64,000 nucleotides of DNA from Fodinibacter sp963763015 (GTDB taxonomy: Bacteria > Actinomycetota > Actinomycetes > Actinomycetales > Dermatophilaceae). The stretch spans positions 106,460 through 170,459 of the forward strand of contig CAVXML010000010.1 in NCBI GenBank assembly GCA_963763015.1. Reading direction: 5' to 3'. Of the stretch, positions 24,472 to 35,626 are shown piece by piece. The number at the start of each line of letters is the position of its first letter. The first letter of the stretch is position 1. The notes below the pieces were generated by a model. The model was not told the origin of the DNA, did not search any database, and saw nothing but the letters and a program-made list of their open reading frames with translations. A program made the translations under genes and the position numbers.

Positions 24472-25627
24472 CCACCCGCGAGAGCGCTGTCCTCGTCCTC
24501 GAGGACGGCCGCACGTTCCTCGGCCGCGCCTTCGGCAGGCGTGGCACGACCGTGGGCGAGGCCGTCTTCTCCACCGGCATGACCGGCTACCAGGAGACGC
24601 TGACCGACCCCAGCTACCACCGCCAGGTGGTCGTCATGACGGCGCCGCACGTCGGCAACACGGGCTGGAACGACGAGGACGACGAGTCCGGCCGCATCTG
24701 GGTCGCCGGCTACGTCGTGCGCGACCCGGCCCTGCGCCCGAGCAGCTGGCGCTCGCGGCGCTCCCTCGAGGACGAGCTGGACGCCCAGGGCGTCGTCGGC
24801 ATCTGCGACCTCGACACCCGTGCCCTCACCCGGCACCTCCGGGAACGGGGCGCCATGCGGGTCGGGATCTTCTCGGGGGATGCCGCGAGCGCGCCGCGCG
24901 AGCGGCTCCTCACCCAGGTCATCGACTCGCCGCCGATGGAGGGTTCCTCGCTGGCCGAGCAGGTGGCCACCGAGGAGGCCTACGTGGTGACGGCGGTGGG
25001 GGAGCGGCGCCTCACCGTGGCCGCCGTCGACCTCGGAATCAAGTCGAGGACGCCTCAGATGATGGCCGAGCGCGGCATCGAGGTGCACGTGCTGCCCGCA
25101 GCCGCGACGATCGACGAGGTGAAGGCGGTGCGGCCCGACGGCGTGTTCTTCTCCAACGGCCCGGGCGACCCTGCGACGGCCGACGTGCAGGCCGAGCTGC
25201 TGCGGGCGGTGATGGGTGACGGCATCCCCTACTTCGGCATCTGCTTCGGGAACCAGATCCTCGGCAAGGCGCTCGGGTTCGGCACGTACAAGCTGAAGTA
25301 CGGCCACCGTGGGATCAACCAGCCGGTCATGGACCGCACCACCGGCAAGGTCGAGGTCACTGCGCACAACCACGGCTTCGCCGTCGACGCCCCGCTCGAC
25401 CGCGACACCGAGACCCCCTTCGGCACCGCGACCGTGAGCCACGTCTGCCTCAACGACGACGTCGTCGAGGGCCTGGAGGTCAGGCGGGACGGGCGCCTGG
25501 TCGCCTTCTCGGTCCAGTACCACCCGGAGGCCGCGGCCGGTCCGCACGACGCCGCCTATCTCTTCGACCGCTTCGCCGACCTGATGCAAGGCGACACACC
25601 GGTGCCAGACGAGAATGGGGTGCTCTG

Positions 25628-25628
<1 letters not shown>
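24465..25628 (+). CDS. carA: Carbamoyl-phosphate synthase small (glutaminase) subunit
   Basis: 387-residue class I glutamine amidotransferase subunit delivering ammonia to CarB. The N-terminal CPSase domain shows LEDGRTFLGRAFG and EAVFSTGMTGYQETLTDPSY. The GATase domain has SNGPGDP, the nucleophile in GICFGNQILGKALG and the His-Glu pair in VQYHPEAAAGPHD. The residue after Cys-x-Gly is Asn rather than the usual His, which I believe is common in actinobacterial CarA. ATG 24465 was chosen for the strong GAGGAGGAAGG site; the longer frame upstream lies within pyrC. Confidence 0.97.
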
Positions 25629-28962
<3,334 letters not shown>

Positions 28963-28966
<4 letters not shown>

Positions 28967-29835
28967 AGGGCGTCGTACAGGTGACCGGCGAGCTCATCGC
29001 CAGTCGTCGGGCCGGCGCGTACCACCACCTCACCCTCGTCGCACCCGGCGTGGCCGAGCTGGCCCGACCGGGCCAGTTCGTGGCGCTCGCCGTCGGCGGG
29101 CCCACGACCGCCACCCTGCTGCGCCGCTGCTTCTCCATCCACCGGGTCAAGCCGTCGGGCACCTACGGCGGGACGGTGGACATCGTCGTCGCGGCCCACG
29201 GGCCCGGCACGCAGTGGCTCGCCGGGCTGAGGGCGCACGAGCAGGTGGACGTCGTGGGCCCCCTCGGCCGCCCGTTCCCGTTGCCCGCGGACCCGGTCGC
29301 CTGCGTCCTGGTCGGCGGCGGCTACGGCTCGGCACCGCTGTTCTGGCTCGCCCAGGCGCTGCACGACCGGGGCTGCCGCGTCGAGATGGTGCTGGGTGCG
29401 GCATCCGAGGACCGGCTCTTCGGGGTCGTCGAGGCGCGGCGGACTGCGGACGGGGTCACCGTGACGACCGACGACGGCTCGGCCGGGCGCCGTGGCTGGG
29501 TCTCGGACGTGCTGGGGGAGGTGGTCGACCGTTCGGGGGCCGAGGTCGTCTACGGGTGTGGGCCGATGGCGATGTTGCGCTCGGTCACGCAGGTCGCTGC
29601 GGCGCACGGGGCGGTCGCCCAGGTCGCGGTCGAGGAGTCGATGGCCTGCGGGGTCGGAGTCTGCATGACCTGCGTCATGCCGGTCACGGGCAACGACGGC
29701 GTCACTCGCATGGTCCGCTCGTGCGTCGAGGGACCGGTGTTCCGTGGTGACCGGGTGCGCTGGGACGCGTTCTCCGACGGGGTGTGCCGCGTCCCGGCCG
29801 ACACGCTCGGGGCACCGTCGGCGGGCGGTCACTGA
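28963..29835 (+). CDS. pyrK: Dihydroorotate dehydrogenase electron-transfer subunit
   Basis: 290-residue FAD/[2Fe-2S] protein that passes electrons from dihydroorotate via PyrD to NAD+. The ferredoxin-reductase-like core shows RRCFSIHRV and the NAD site VLVGGGYGSAPLFWL and VYGCGPMAML. The C-terminal iron-sulfur motif has four cysteines in EESMACGVGVCMTCVMPV and RSCVEGPVF. Its presence defines the class 1B (NAD-linked) PyrD system rather than the quinone-linked class 2 enzyme of mycobacteria. Overlaps both neighbours (GTGA, TGATG). Confidence 0.95.
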
Positions 29836-30794
29836 TGGTCGACATGTCGACCACGCTGGGGCGGACGACGCTGCCGAACCCGGTGATGACGGCGTCCGGG
29901 TGCGCGGCGAACGGTCAGGAGCTGCACCGGTTCTTCCCCGTGTCCGAGCTCGGCGCCTTCGTGACCAAGACCGTCATGGCCGAGCCGCGCGCGGGGCGGG
30001 GGACCCCCCGGATGGCGGAGACGGCATCCGGCATGCTCAACTCCATCGGCCTGCAGGGGCCGGGCATCGACGCCTTCGTCGAGAAGGACCTCGCGTGGCT
30101 CGGGTCCGTGGGGGCGCGGCCCCTGGTCTCGATCGCGGGGAACACCGTGGAGGAGTTCGCCGACGTCGCTGAACGGCTGGCGGCCAGCCCGGCGTACGGC
30201 GCCGTCGTCGGGGTGGAGGTGAACATCTCCTGCCCCAACGTCGCGAACCGTGGTCTGGTGTTCGCCTGCGACCCGGTCTCGTCGGAGCGGGTGGTGCGGC
30301 TGGTGCGCGAGCGGCTGCCCGGCGGCATCCCCATCTTCGCCAAGCTCACGCCCGACGTCACCGACATCGTGCCGGTCGCCGAGGCGGCACTGCGGGCGGG
30401 CGCCGACGGGCTCACGATGATCAACACCCTCCTCGGCATGGTGATCGACACCGAGCGACTCCGGCCGCAGCTCGCCGGGGTCACCGGCGGCCTGTCCGGG
30501 CCGGCGATCCGCCCCGTGGCGGTGCGAGCGCTGTGGCAGGTGACCGCGGCGATGCGCGCCGGCCGGCTGCCGACGGCTCCGCTCCTCGGCGTCGGCGGGG
30601 TGCGCACCGGGCGGGACGCCCTCGAGCTCGTCGCGGCGGGTGCCTCGGCGGTCCAGGTCGGCACCGCCACGTTCCACGACCCGTGCCGGCCACGCCGGGT
30701 GGTCGACGAGCTGGAGGCCGAGATCGCCCGCCATGGCTTCGGTCGGTTCGCCGACGTCGTCGGCATCGCCCACGAGCGGACGGCCGGCCCGTGA
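29835..30794 (+). CDS. pyrD: Dihydroorotate dehydrogenase, class 1B catalytic subunit
   Basis: 319-residue FMN-binding TIM barrel oxidising dihydroorotate to orotate. Class 1 enzymes use a catalytic cysteine, found here as Cys133 in VNISCPNVANRG. FMN/substrate segments include NPVMTASGCAANG, FAKLTPDVTDI, NTLLGM, GGLSGPAIRPVAVRAL and GVGGVRTGRDALELVAAGASAVQVGTA. There is no N-terminal membrane helix, confirming the soluble class 1 type that pairs with PyrK next door. ATG 29835 overlaps the pyrK stop by one base. Confidence 0.96.
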   Translation: MVDMSTTLGRTTLPNPVMTASGCAANGQELHRFFPVSELGAFVTKTVMAEPRAGRGTPRMAETASGMLNSIGLQGPGIDAFVEKDLAWLGSVGARPLVSIAGNTVEEFADVAERLAASPAYGAVVGVEVNISCPNVANRGLVFACDPVSSERVVRLVRERLPGGIPIFAKLTPDVTDIVPVAEAALRAGADGLTMINTLLGMVIDTERLRPQLAGVTGGLSGPAIRPVAVRALWQVTAAMRAGRLPTAPLLGVGGVRTGRDALELVAAGASAVQVGTATFHDPCRPRRVVDELEAEIARHGFGRFADVVGIAHERTAGP

Positions 30795-31672
30795 CGAGCA
30801 CGAGCCCGTCGCACACCCCGACCACGAGCTACGGTCGGCGCCTGCGCGCCGCGATGGACCGGCACGGCCCCTTCTGTGTCGGCATCGACCCGCACACCGC
30901 GCTGCTGGGCCGCTGGGGGCTGCCCGACACCGTCGACGGGCTGGAGTCGTTCGCCATGACGTGCGTCGAGGCGTTCGGCGGGGAGGTGGCCGCAGTCAAG
31001 CCGCAGTCCGCGTTCTTCGAACGGTTCGGCTCCGCCGGCGTGGCGGTCCTCGAGCGAACGCTGGCCGCCCTGCGTGACGTCGGCGCACTCTCCCTCCTGG
31101 ACGTCAAGCGTGGTGACATCGGGACGACGATGGCCGGGTACGCCCACGCCTACCTCTCGGACGCCTCCCCGGTCCGCGCCGACGCGGTGACCCTGAGCCC
31201 GTACCTGGGCTACGAGTCGCTGCGTCCGGCGCTGGACCTCGCGCGGGCGACCGGGCGTGGCGTCTTCGTCCTGACCCTCACCTCCAACCCGGAAGGGGCC
31301 TCGGTGCAGCACGCCGCCCTGCACGGCCGAACCGTCGCAGCCGCGGTGGTGGACGGTGTGACCGGCGACAACGCGGCGGCGCGGGCCGCGGGGGAGCTGG
31401 GCAGCGTCGGCCTCGTCGTCGGCGCCACCGTCGGCTCCGCACCGGCCGACCTCGGGCTGGACCTCGCCGCGGCATCCGGCCCCATCCTGGCACCGGGTCT
31501 CGGAGCGCAGGGAGGTACCGCACACTCCCTGCGCGGTACCTTCGGGCCGGCCGTCGGGCAGGTGCTCGGTACGAGCAGCCGCGAGGTGCTCGACGTCGGG
31601 CCGGACGTCGCAGCCCTGCGAGCCGCGGCACGCAGGGCAGCCGACGAGCTGGCGGTCGGACTGCGGGGCTGA
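30791..31672 (+). CDS. pyrF: Orotidine 5'-phosphate decarboxylase (type 2)
   Basis: 293-residue decarboxylase producing UMP. The Lys-Asp-Lys catalytic network is seen in AVKPQSAFFERFG and LLDVKRGDIGTTMAGYA, and the phosphate-binding end in GPILAPGLGAQGG. Length and sequence fit the longer type 2 form of actinobacteria and archaeal/plant fusions. GTG 30791 overlaps the pyrD stop. It is the last gene of the pyr operon; 132 bp without a hairpin separate it from mihF. Confidence 0.96.
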   Translation: MTSTSPSHTPTTSYGRRLRAAMDRHGPFCVGIDPHTALLGRWGLPDTVDGLESFAMTCVEAFGGEVAAVKPQSAFFERFGSAGVAVLERTLAALRDVGALSLLDVKRGDIGTTMAGYAHAYLSDASPVRADAVTLSPYLGYESLRPALDLARATGRGVFVLTLTSNPEGASVQHAALHGRTVAAAVVDGVTGDNAAARAAGELGSVGLVVGATVGSAPADLGLDLAAASGPILAPGLGAQGGTAHSLRGTFGPAVGQVLGTSSREVLDVGPDVAALRAAARRAADELAVGLRG

Positions 31673-31739
31673 GCGAACCAGGCGTGCCGCCACGGTCGGC
31701 AGACGGGCCGAAGTGCGAGTGGCGCTCAGGTGGCCGCGA

Positions 31740-31745
31740 TACAGT
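31740..31745 (+). promoter_or_regulatory. Probable -10 box (TACAGT) of mihF-gmk-rpoZ-coaBC
   Basis: TACAGT would start transcription near 31752, leaving a 50-nt leader with GAAGGA six bases before GTG 31805. Confidence 0.4.
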
Positions 31746-31804
31746 CGCAGGCGTTCAGCCGGGTGTTGAGAAGCCAGCGCCCGCATGTCCGCGAAGGATC
31801 TGTT

Positions 31805-32122
31805 GTGGCATTACCGCCGCTCACCCCCGAACAGCGCGCCGCCGCCCTCGAGAAGGCCGCCGCCTCACGGCGCGAGCGAGCCGAGGTCAAGCACCGACTC
31901 AAGCATTCTGGCGCGTCCCTCAGCCAGGTCATCGCCGACGGCAAGACCAACGACGTGATCGGCAAGATGCGCGTCTCCGCGCTCCTCGAGTCCATGCCGG
32001 GCGTCGGTCGCGTGCGAGCGCGCCAGATCATGGAGGAGGTCGGCATCTCCGAGAGCCGCAGGGTGCGGGGTCTCGGCCAGAACCAGGTCGCGGCGCTCCT
32101 CGAGCGCTTCGGGCGGTCGTGA
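31805..32122 (+). CDS. mihF: Integration host factor, actinobacterial type (mIHF)
   Basis: 105-residue nucleoid-associated protein unique to actinobacteria and unrelated to E. coli IHF. The sequence is nearly the family consensus: ALPPLTPEQRAAALEKAAASR, then IGKMRVSALLESMPGVGRVRARQIME with its helix-two-turns-helix DNA-binding element, and SRRVRGLGQNQ. GTG 31805 gives the standard N-terminus with GAAGGA at six bases; longer starts add non-family residues. The stop overlaps gmk (GTGA), the conserved mihF-gmk-rpoZ-coaBC order. Confidence 0.96.
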   Translation: MALPPLTPEQRAAALEKAAASRRERAEVKHRLKHSGASLSQVIADGKTNDVIGKMRVSALLESMPGVGRVRARQIMEEVGISESRRVRGLGQNQVAALLERFGRS

Positions 32123-32700
32123 CGGGGCGCTCGCGCCTCACCGTCCTCGCTGGTCCGACGGCCGTCGGCAAGGGGACCGTCGCGGCCTTCGTGCGCGAGC
32201 ACCACCCCGAGGTCTGGCTCTCGGTGTCCGTGACCACCCGCCGGCGGCGTGCCGGGGAGGTCGACGGCGTGCACTACCACTTCGTCGACGACGCCGCGTT
32301 CGACCGGATGGTCGCTGCCGGGGAGCTGCTCGAGTGGGCGGTCGTCCACGGGCTCGCCAGGTACGGCACGCCGCGTCGGCCGGTCGAGGAGGCCCTGGCG
32401 GCCGGGCGCCCGGCCCTGCTGGAGATCGACCTGCAGGGTGCCCGTCAGGTGCGCGAGACCATGCCGGAGGCGCTGTTCGTCTTCCTGGCCCCGCCGACGT
32501 GGGAGGAGCTGGTGCGCCGGCTCGTGGGTCGCGGCACCGAGGACGAGGAGGAGCGCGAGGCGCGCCTGGCCACCGCCCGGGTCGAGCTGGCGGCCGCTCA
32601 GGAGTTCGACGCGACGGTGCTCAACGACGACGTTCGGCGCGCGGCCGCCGAACTCGTATCATTGATGGGATCCCCCGTCCCCGAAGCGAAGCGAGACTGA
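32119..32700 (+). CDS. gmk: Guanylate kinase
   Basis: 193-residue P-loop kinase converting GMP to GDP with ATP. The P-loop is LAGPTAVGKGT, as in other actinobacterial Gmk proteins (GPSGVGKST in most bacteria). GMP-binding SVSVTTRRRRAGEVDGVHYHFV, LLEWAVVHGLARYGTP and ALLEIDLQGARQV follow, and the lid is near RGTEDEEEREARL. GTG 32119 lies in the mihF stop. rpoZ follows after 3 bp. Confidence 0.95.
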   Translation: MTGRSRLTVLAGPTAVGKGTVAAFVREHHPEVWLSVSVTTRRRRAGEVDGVHYHFVDDAAFDRMVAAGELLEWAVVHGLARYGTPRRPVEEALAAGRPALLEIDLQGARQVRETMPEALFVFLAPPTWEELVRRLVGRGTEDEEEREARLATARVELAAAQEFDATVLNDDVRRAAAELVSLMGSPVPEAKRD

Positions 32701-32703
32701 CGC

Positions 32704-32967
32704 GTGTCCGGAACCAAGGCCGACCCCATCGGCATCACCAACCCGCCGATCGACGAGCTCCTGGAGCGCGCGGACTCCAAGTACGCCCTCGTCCTCTACT
32801 CGGCGAAGCGGGCCCGGCAGATCAACGCCTACTACGCCCAGCTCCAGGAGGGACTCCTCGAGTACGTCGGCCCGCTCGTCGACTCCGAGGTGCACGAGAA
32901 GCCGATGTCCATCGCGCTGCGCGAGATCAACGAGGGGCTGCTGACCTCCACTCCCACCGAGGAGTGA
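32704..32967 (+). CDS. rpoZ: RNA polymerase omega subunit
   Basis: 87-residue subunit that helps fold and assemble beta-prime into RNA polymerase. The core SKYALVLYSAKRARQINAYYAQL and the KPMSIALREINEGLL helix are characteristic of actinobacterial omega. GTG start three bases after gmk without a Shine-Dalgarno, implying re-initiation by terminating ribosomes. coaBC follows after 4 bp. Confidence 0.96.
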   Translation: MSGTKADPIGITNPPIDELLERADSKYALVLYSAKRARQINAYYAQLQEGLLEYVGPLVDSEVHEKPMSIALREINEGLLTSTPTEE

Positions 32968-32971
32968 CCAC

Positions 32972-34315
32972 GTGAAGGTCGTCCTCGGGGTCGCCGGGGG
33001 CATTGCGGCGTACAAGGCCTGCTCGCTCCTGCGGCTGCTCACCGAGGCCGGCCACGACGTGACCGTCGTGCCCACGGCATCCGCGTTGCGCTTCGTCGGC
33101 GAGGCCACGTGGTCCGCCCTGTCGGGGAAACCGGTGCACACCGATGTCTGGTCCGACATCACGGAGGTGCCGCACGTGCGGGTCGGCCAGCAGGCCGACC
33201 TCGTGGTCGTCGCACCGGCGACCGCCGACCTGCTGGCCCGGGCGGCGACCGGCCAGGCCGACGACCTGCTCACCACCGTCCTGCTCACCGCGCGGTGCCC
33301 CGTCGTCATGGCCCCTGCGATGCACACGGAGATGTGGGACCACCCCGCCACCCAGGCCAACGTGGCGACGTTGAGCGAGCGCGGGGTGCACGTCGTCCCC
33401 CCGGCGTCCGGCCGGCTCACCGGGCCCGACACCGGGCCGGGTCGGCTGCCGGAGCCCGAGGAGCTCTACGCCGTGTGCGAGCGCGAGCTGGCCCGCGCCG
33501 CCGCCCGCACCCCGACCTCCCCGACCTCCCCGACTTCGTCTGTGGGGATGCCGCCGACACGCGATGTGGACGGCGTTTCGGCGCAGTCCCACAGACGAAG
33601 TCGGGGAGGAGCGGGGGGTGGGGATGCGCTCGCGGGGCGGCACGTGGTCGTCACTGCCGGCGGGACGCGGGAGCCGCTGGACCCGGTGCGCTACCTCGGC
33701 AACCGGTCCTCCGGCAAGCAGGGGTACGCGCTGGCGGAGGTGGCCGCGGCACGCGGCGCCCGGGTCACCCTCGTCTCCTCGTCGTCACTGCTCCCGCCGG
33801 CCGGGGTGACCGTGGTGCCGGTCGAGACGGCGCTCGAGCTCGAGGCGGCCCTGCAGCGGGTCGCCCCGGTCGCCGACGTCGTGGTCATGGCCGCTGCCGT
33901 GGCCGACTTCCGCCCGGCGGAGTACGCCGAGCACAAGATCAAGAAGTCGCACGCGTCCGGGCCCGATGGTGCGGCGGACACCTCCGCCCCCGTGGTGCCG
34001 CTGGTGCGCAACCCCGACGTGCTCGCCGGCCTCGTGCGGGCCCGCGGGGCCGCGGCCACCCCGCTGCTCGTCGGGTTCGCGGCGGAGACCGGTGACGAGC
34101 AGGGGTCGGTCCTCGACCACGCCCGTGCCAAGCTGGTGCGCAAGGGCTGCGACCTGCTCGTGGTCAACGAGGTCGGTCCGGGCAAGGCGTTCGGACGCGA
34201 CCACAACACCGTGCACATCCTGCGCAGGGACACCGACGAGGTCACCGACGTCGGACCCGCGTCGAAGACCGACGTCGCAGGCGCCGTCTGGGATGCCGTC
34301 CTGCCGCTGCTCTGA
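32972..34315 (+). CDS. coaBC: Bifunctional phosphopantothenoylcysteine synthetase/decarboxylase
   Basis: 447-residue fusion of CoaC (residues about 1-180, FMN decarboxylase: LGVAGGIAAYKACSLLRLL, VAPATADLLARAA, MAPAMHTEMWDHPAT) and CoaB (about 220-447, CTP-dependent ligase: HVVVTAGGTREPLDPVRYLGNRSSGKQG, MAAAVADFRP, HKIKK). It turns phosphopantothenate plus cysteine into phosphopantetheine for coenzyme A. The linker between the halves (about 185-213) is encoded by a palindromic element and makes the protein some 30 residues longer than relatives of about 405-420. Both catalytic halves look intact. Third gene after gmk. Confidence 0.95.
   Translation: MKVVLGVAGGIAAYKACSLLRLLTEAGHDVTVVPTASALRFVGEATWSALSGKPVHTDVWSDITEVPHVRVGQQADLVVVAPATADLLARAATGQADDLLTTVLLTARCPVVMAPAMHTEMWDHPATQANVATLSERGVHVVPPASGRLTGPDTGPGRLPEPEELYAVCERELARAAARTPTSPTSPTSSVGMPPTRDVDGVSAQSHRRSRGGAGGGDALAGRHVVVTAGGTREPLDPVRYLGNRSSGKQGYALAEVAAARGARVTLVSSSSLLPPAGVTVVPVETALELEAALQRVAPVADVVVMAAAVADFRPAEYAEHKIKKSHASGPDGAADTSAPVVPLVRNPDVLAGLVRARGAAATPLLVGFAAETGDEQGSVLDHARAKLVRKGCDLLVVNEVGPGKAFGRDHNTVHILRRDTDEVTDVGPASKTDVAGAVWDAVLPLL
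33525..33609. repeat. Palindromic element inserted in frame in coaBC
   Basis: Arms of 22 nt (33525-33546 and 33588-33609; core CCGACTTCGTCTGTGGG and its complement) are perfectly complementary. Inside them a second stem pairs 33549-33557 with 33578-33585 with one bulged base, leaving a loop of about 20 nt. The 85-nt unit encodes part of the CoaC-CoaB linker (TSSVGMPPTRDVDGVSAQSHRRSRG) without breaking the frame. Its left flank has two short CCGACCTCC tandem copies. It resembles mobile REP/RPE-type palindromes. No second copy is visible in the window. Confidence 0.8.
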
Positions 34316-34411
34316 GCTCTCTCGCCCGGGCCCTGCACCTGCCCGGATGCCGTGCGCGCGCCGTCCGCCCCGACTGCCTGTCGGTGGGCGGGTGGGGATG
34401 CCCGTGAGCCG

Positions 34412-35626
34412 TCAGTGACGGGCGGACGCGTGCTGCCCGTTCTCCGCCTGCTCCTCGGTGCCGGCGTGGCCCTCGGCCTGCTCGCCACGGTCGTGGTCCT
34501 CGGCGTGCTCGCCGTCGGCGGCGCCCTCCGCGGTCTGGCCCGTCTCGTGGTCCTCCTGGCGTTCGTCGTCGGCGTGGCCCTCGGGCTCGGCGCCCTCTCC
34601 GGCGTCACCCGCGTCGCCGACGTGCTCCACAGCGCCCTCCTCCGCCCTGTGGGCGTCGGGCGCGTTGCCGGCATCCGTCGAGTCCTGGGCAGCCGGCGTC
34701 TCGGGGGTCTCCACGACCCCCAGGGTGGCCCCGCCGCCGAGGGTGGCCAGCATGTTGCGCACGTTGCTCAGCTGCGCGGTGATGCTGTCGCGTCGGGCGG
34801 TCGCCGCGGCGAGCTCGCGCTCGGAGTCGCGACGGATCCGGTCGGCCTGCTCCCGGGCGGAGCCCACCAGCGTGGTGGCCTCGCTCCGAGCGGCCTCGAG
34901 GACGCGAGCGGCCTCGTCCCCCTTGGCCCGGCGGTCCTCCTCCGCCTCACGGGCGAGCAGGTCGGCGCGTTCCTGGATCGCGGCGAGCGCCTGGTCCTGC
35001 TTGGCCATCTGCGCGGTGAACTCCGCGGCCGACTGCTCGCGGCGTTCTCCGAGCGTGCGCTCGAAGTCGGCGGCCGACGCGGCGGCGGCAGCCCGCTGCT
35101 TCTCGAAGTACGCCTCGGCCTCCTCCCGGCGCGCCGCCGCCTCGCGGGCGGCGTCGTCGACGATGGAGTCCGCCTCCCTCTTGGCGCGTGACACGGTCTC
35201 CGAGGCGTCCACCTCCGCCTTCGACCGCACCTCCTCGGCGTACCGGTCCGCCTCGGCCCGCACGAGGGCGGCTGACTCCTGCGCGGCGCGGCGGATCTGG
35301 TCCACGTCGGCCGTCGCTCCCTCGCGCATGGCAGCGGCCTCCTCGTCGGCCAGGGCCAGCATCGCCCCGATCCGTTCGCCGAGGTCCGTGTAGCTGGGGC
35401 TCGAGGCGACCCGGGTCTGCGCCTCGAGCTCGCGGATCGCCCCCCGCTGGTCCTCGAGCTCCACGCTGAGGGCCTCGTGCACGTGGCGCATCTTGCTCAG
35501 CTCGACGGCGCTCTGGGCCGCCTCCTGCCGGGCGGCCTCCGCCACCTGTTCCAGGGCGGTGACGTGCTGGTCGACCTGCACCGGGTCGTAGCCGCGGAAG
35601 ACAGTGGGGAACTCCGGCTGGTTCAT
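34412..35626 (-). CDS. DivIVA-domain coiled-coil protein with acidic tail
   Basis: 404 residues. The N-terminus FPTVFRGYDPVQVDQHVTALEQ is the DivIVA membrane-curvature-sensing motif. Residues about 25-310 form a long Ala/Glu/Arg heptad coiled coil. A motif ARRDSITAQLSN (about 280-292) recurs in the upstream neighbour. The last 80 residues are highly acidic and His/Gln-rich (GEGAEPEGHADDERQEDHE). DivIVA family members (Wag31, Streptomyces DivIVA/FilP) organise polar growth and division. It is translationally coupled to the preceding coiled-coil gene (TGATG at 35628-35624). Confidence 0.85.
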   Translation of the reverse strand: MNQPEFPTVFRGYDPVQVDQHVTALEQVAEAARQEAAQSAVELSKMRHVHEALSVELEDQRGAIRELEAQTRVASSPSYTDLGERIGAMLALADEEAAAMREGATADVDQIRRAAQESAALVRAEADRYAEEVRSKAEVDASETVSRAKREADSIVDDAAREAAARREEAEAYFEKQRAAAAASAADFERTLGERREQSAAEFTAQMAKQDQALAAIQERADLLAREAEEDRRAKGDEAARVLEAARSEATTLVGSAREQADRIRRDSERELAAATARRDSITAQLSNVRNMLATLGGGATLGVVETPETPAAQDSTDAGNAPDAHRAEEGAVEHVGDAGDAGEGAEPEGHADDERQEDHETGQTAEGAADGEHAEDHDRGEQAEGHAGTEEQAENGQHASARH

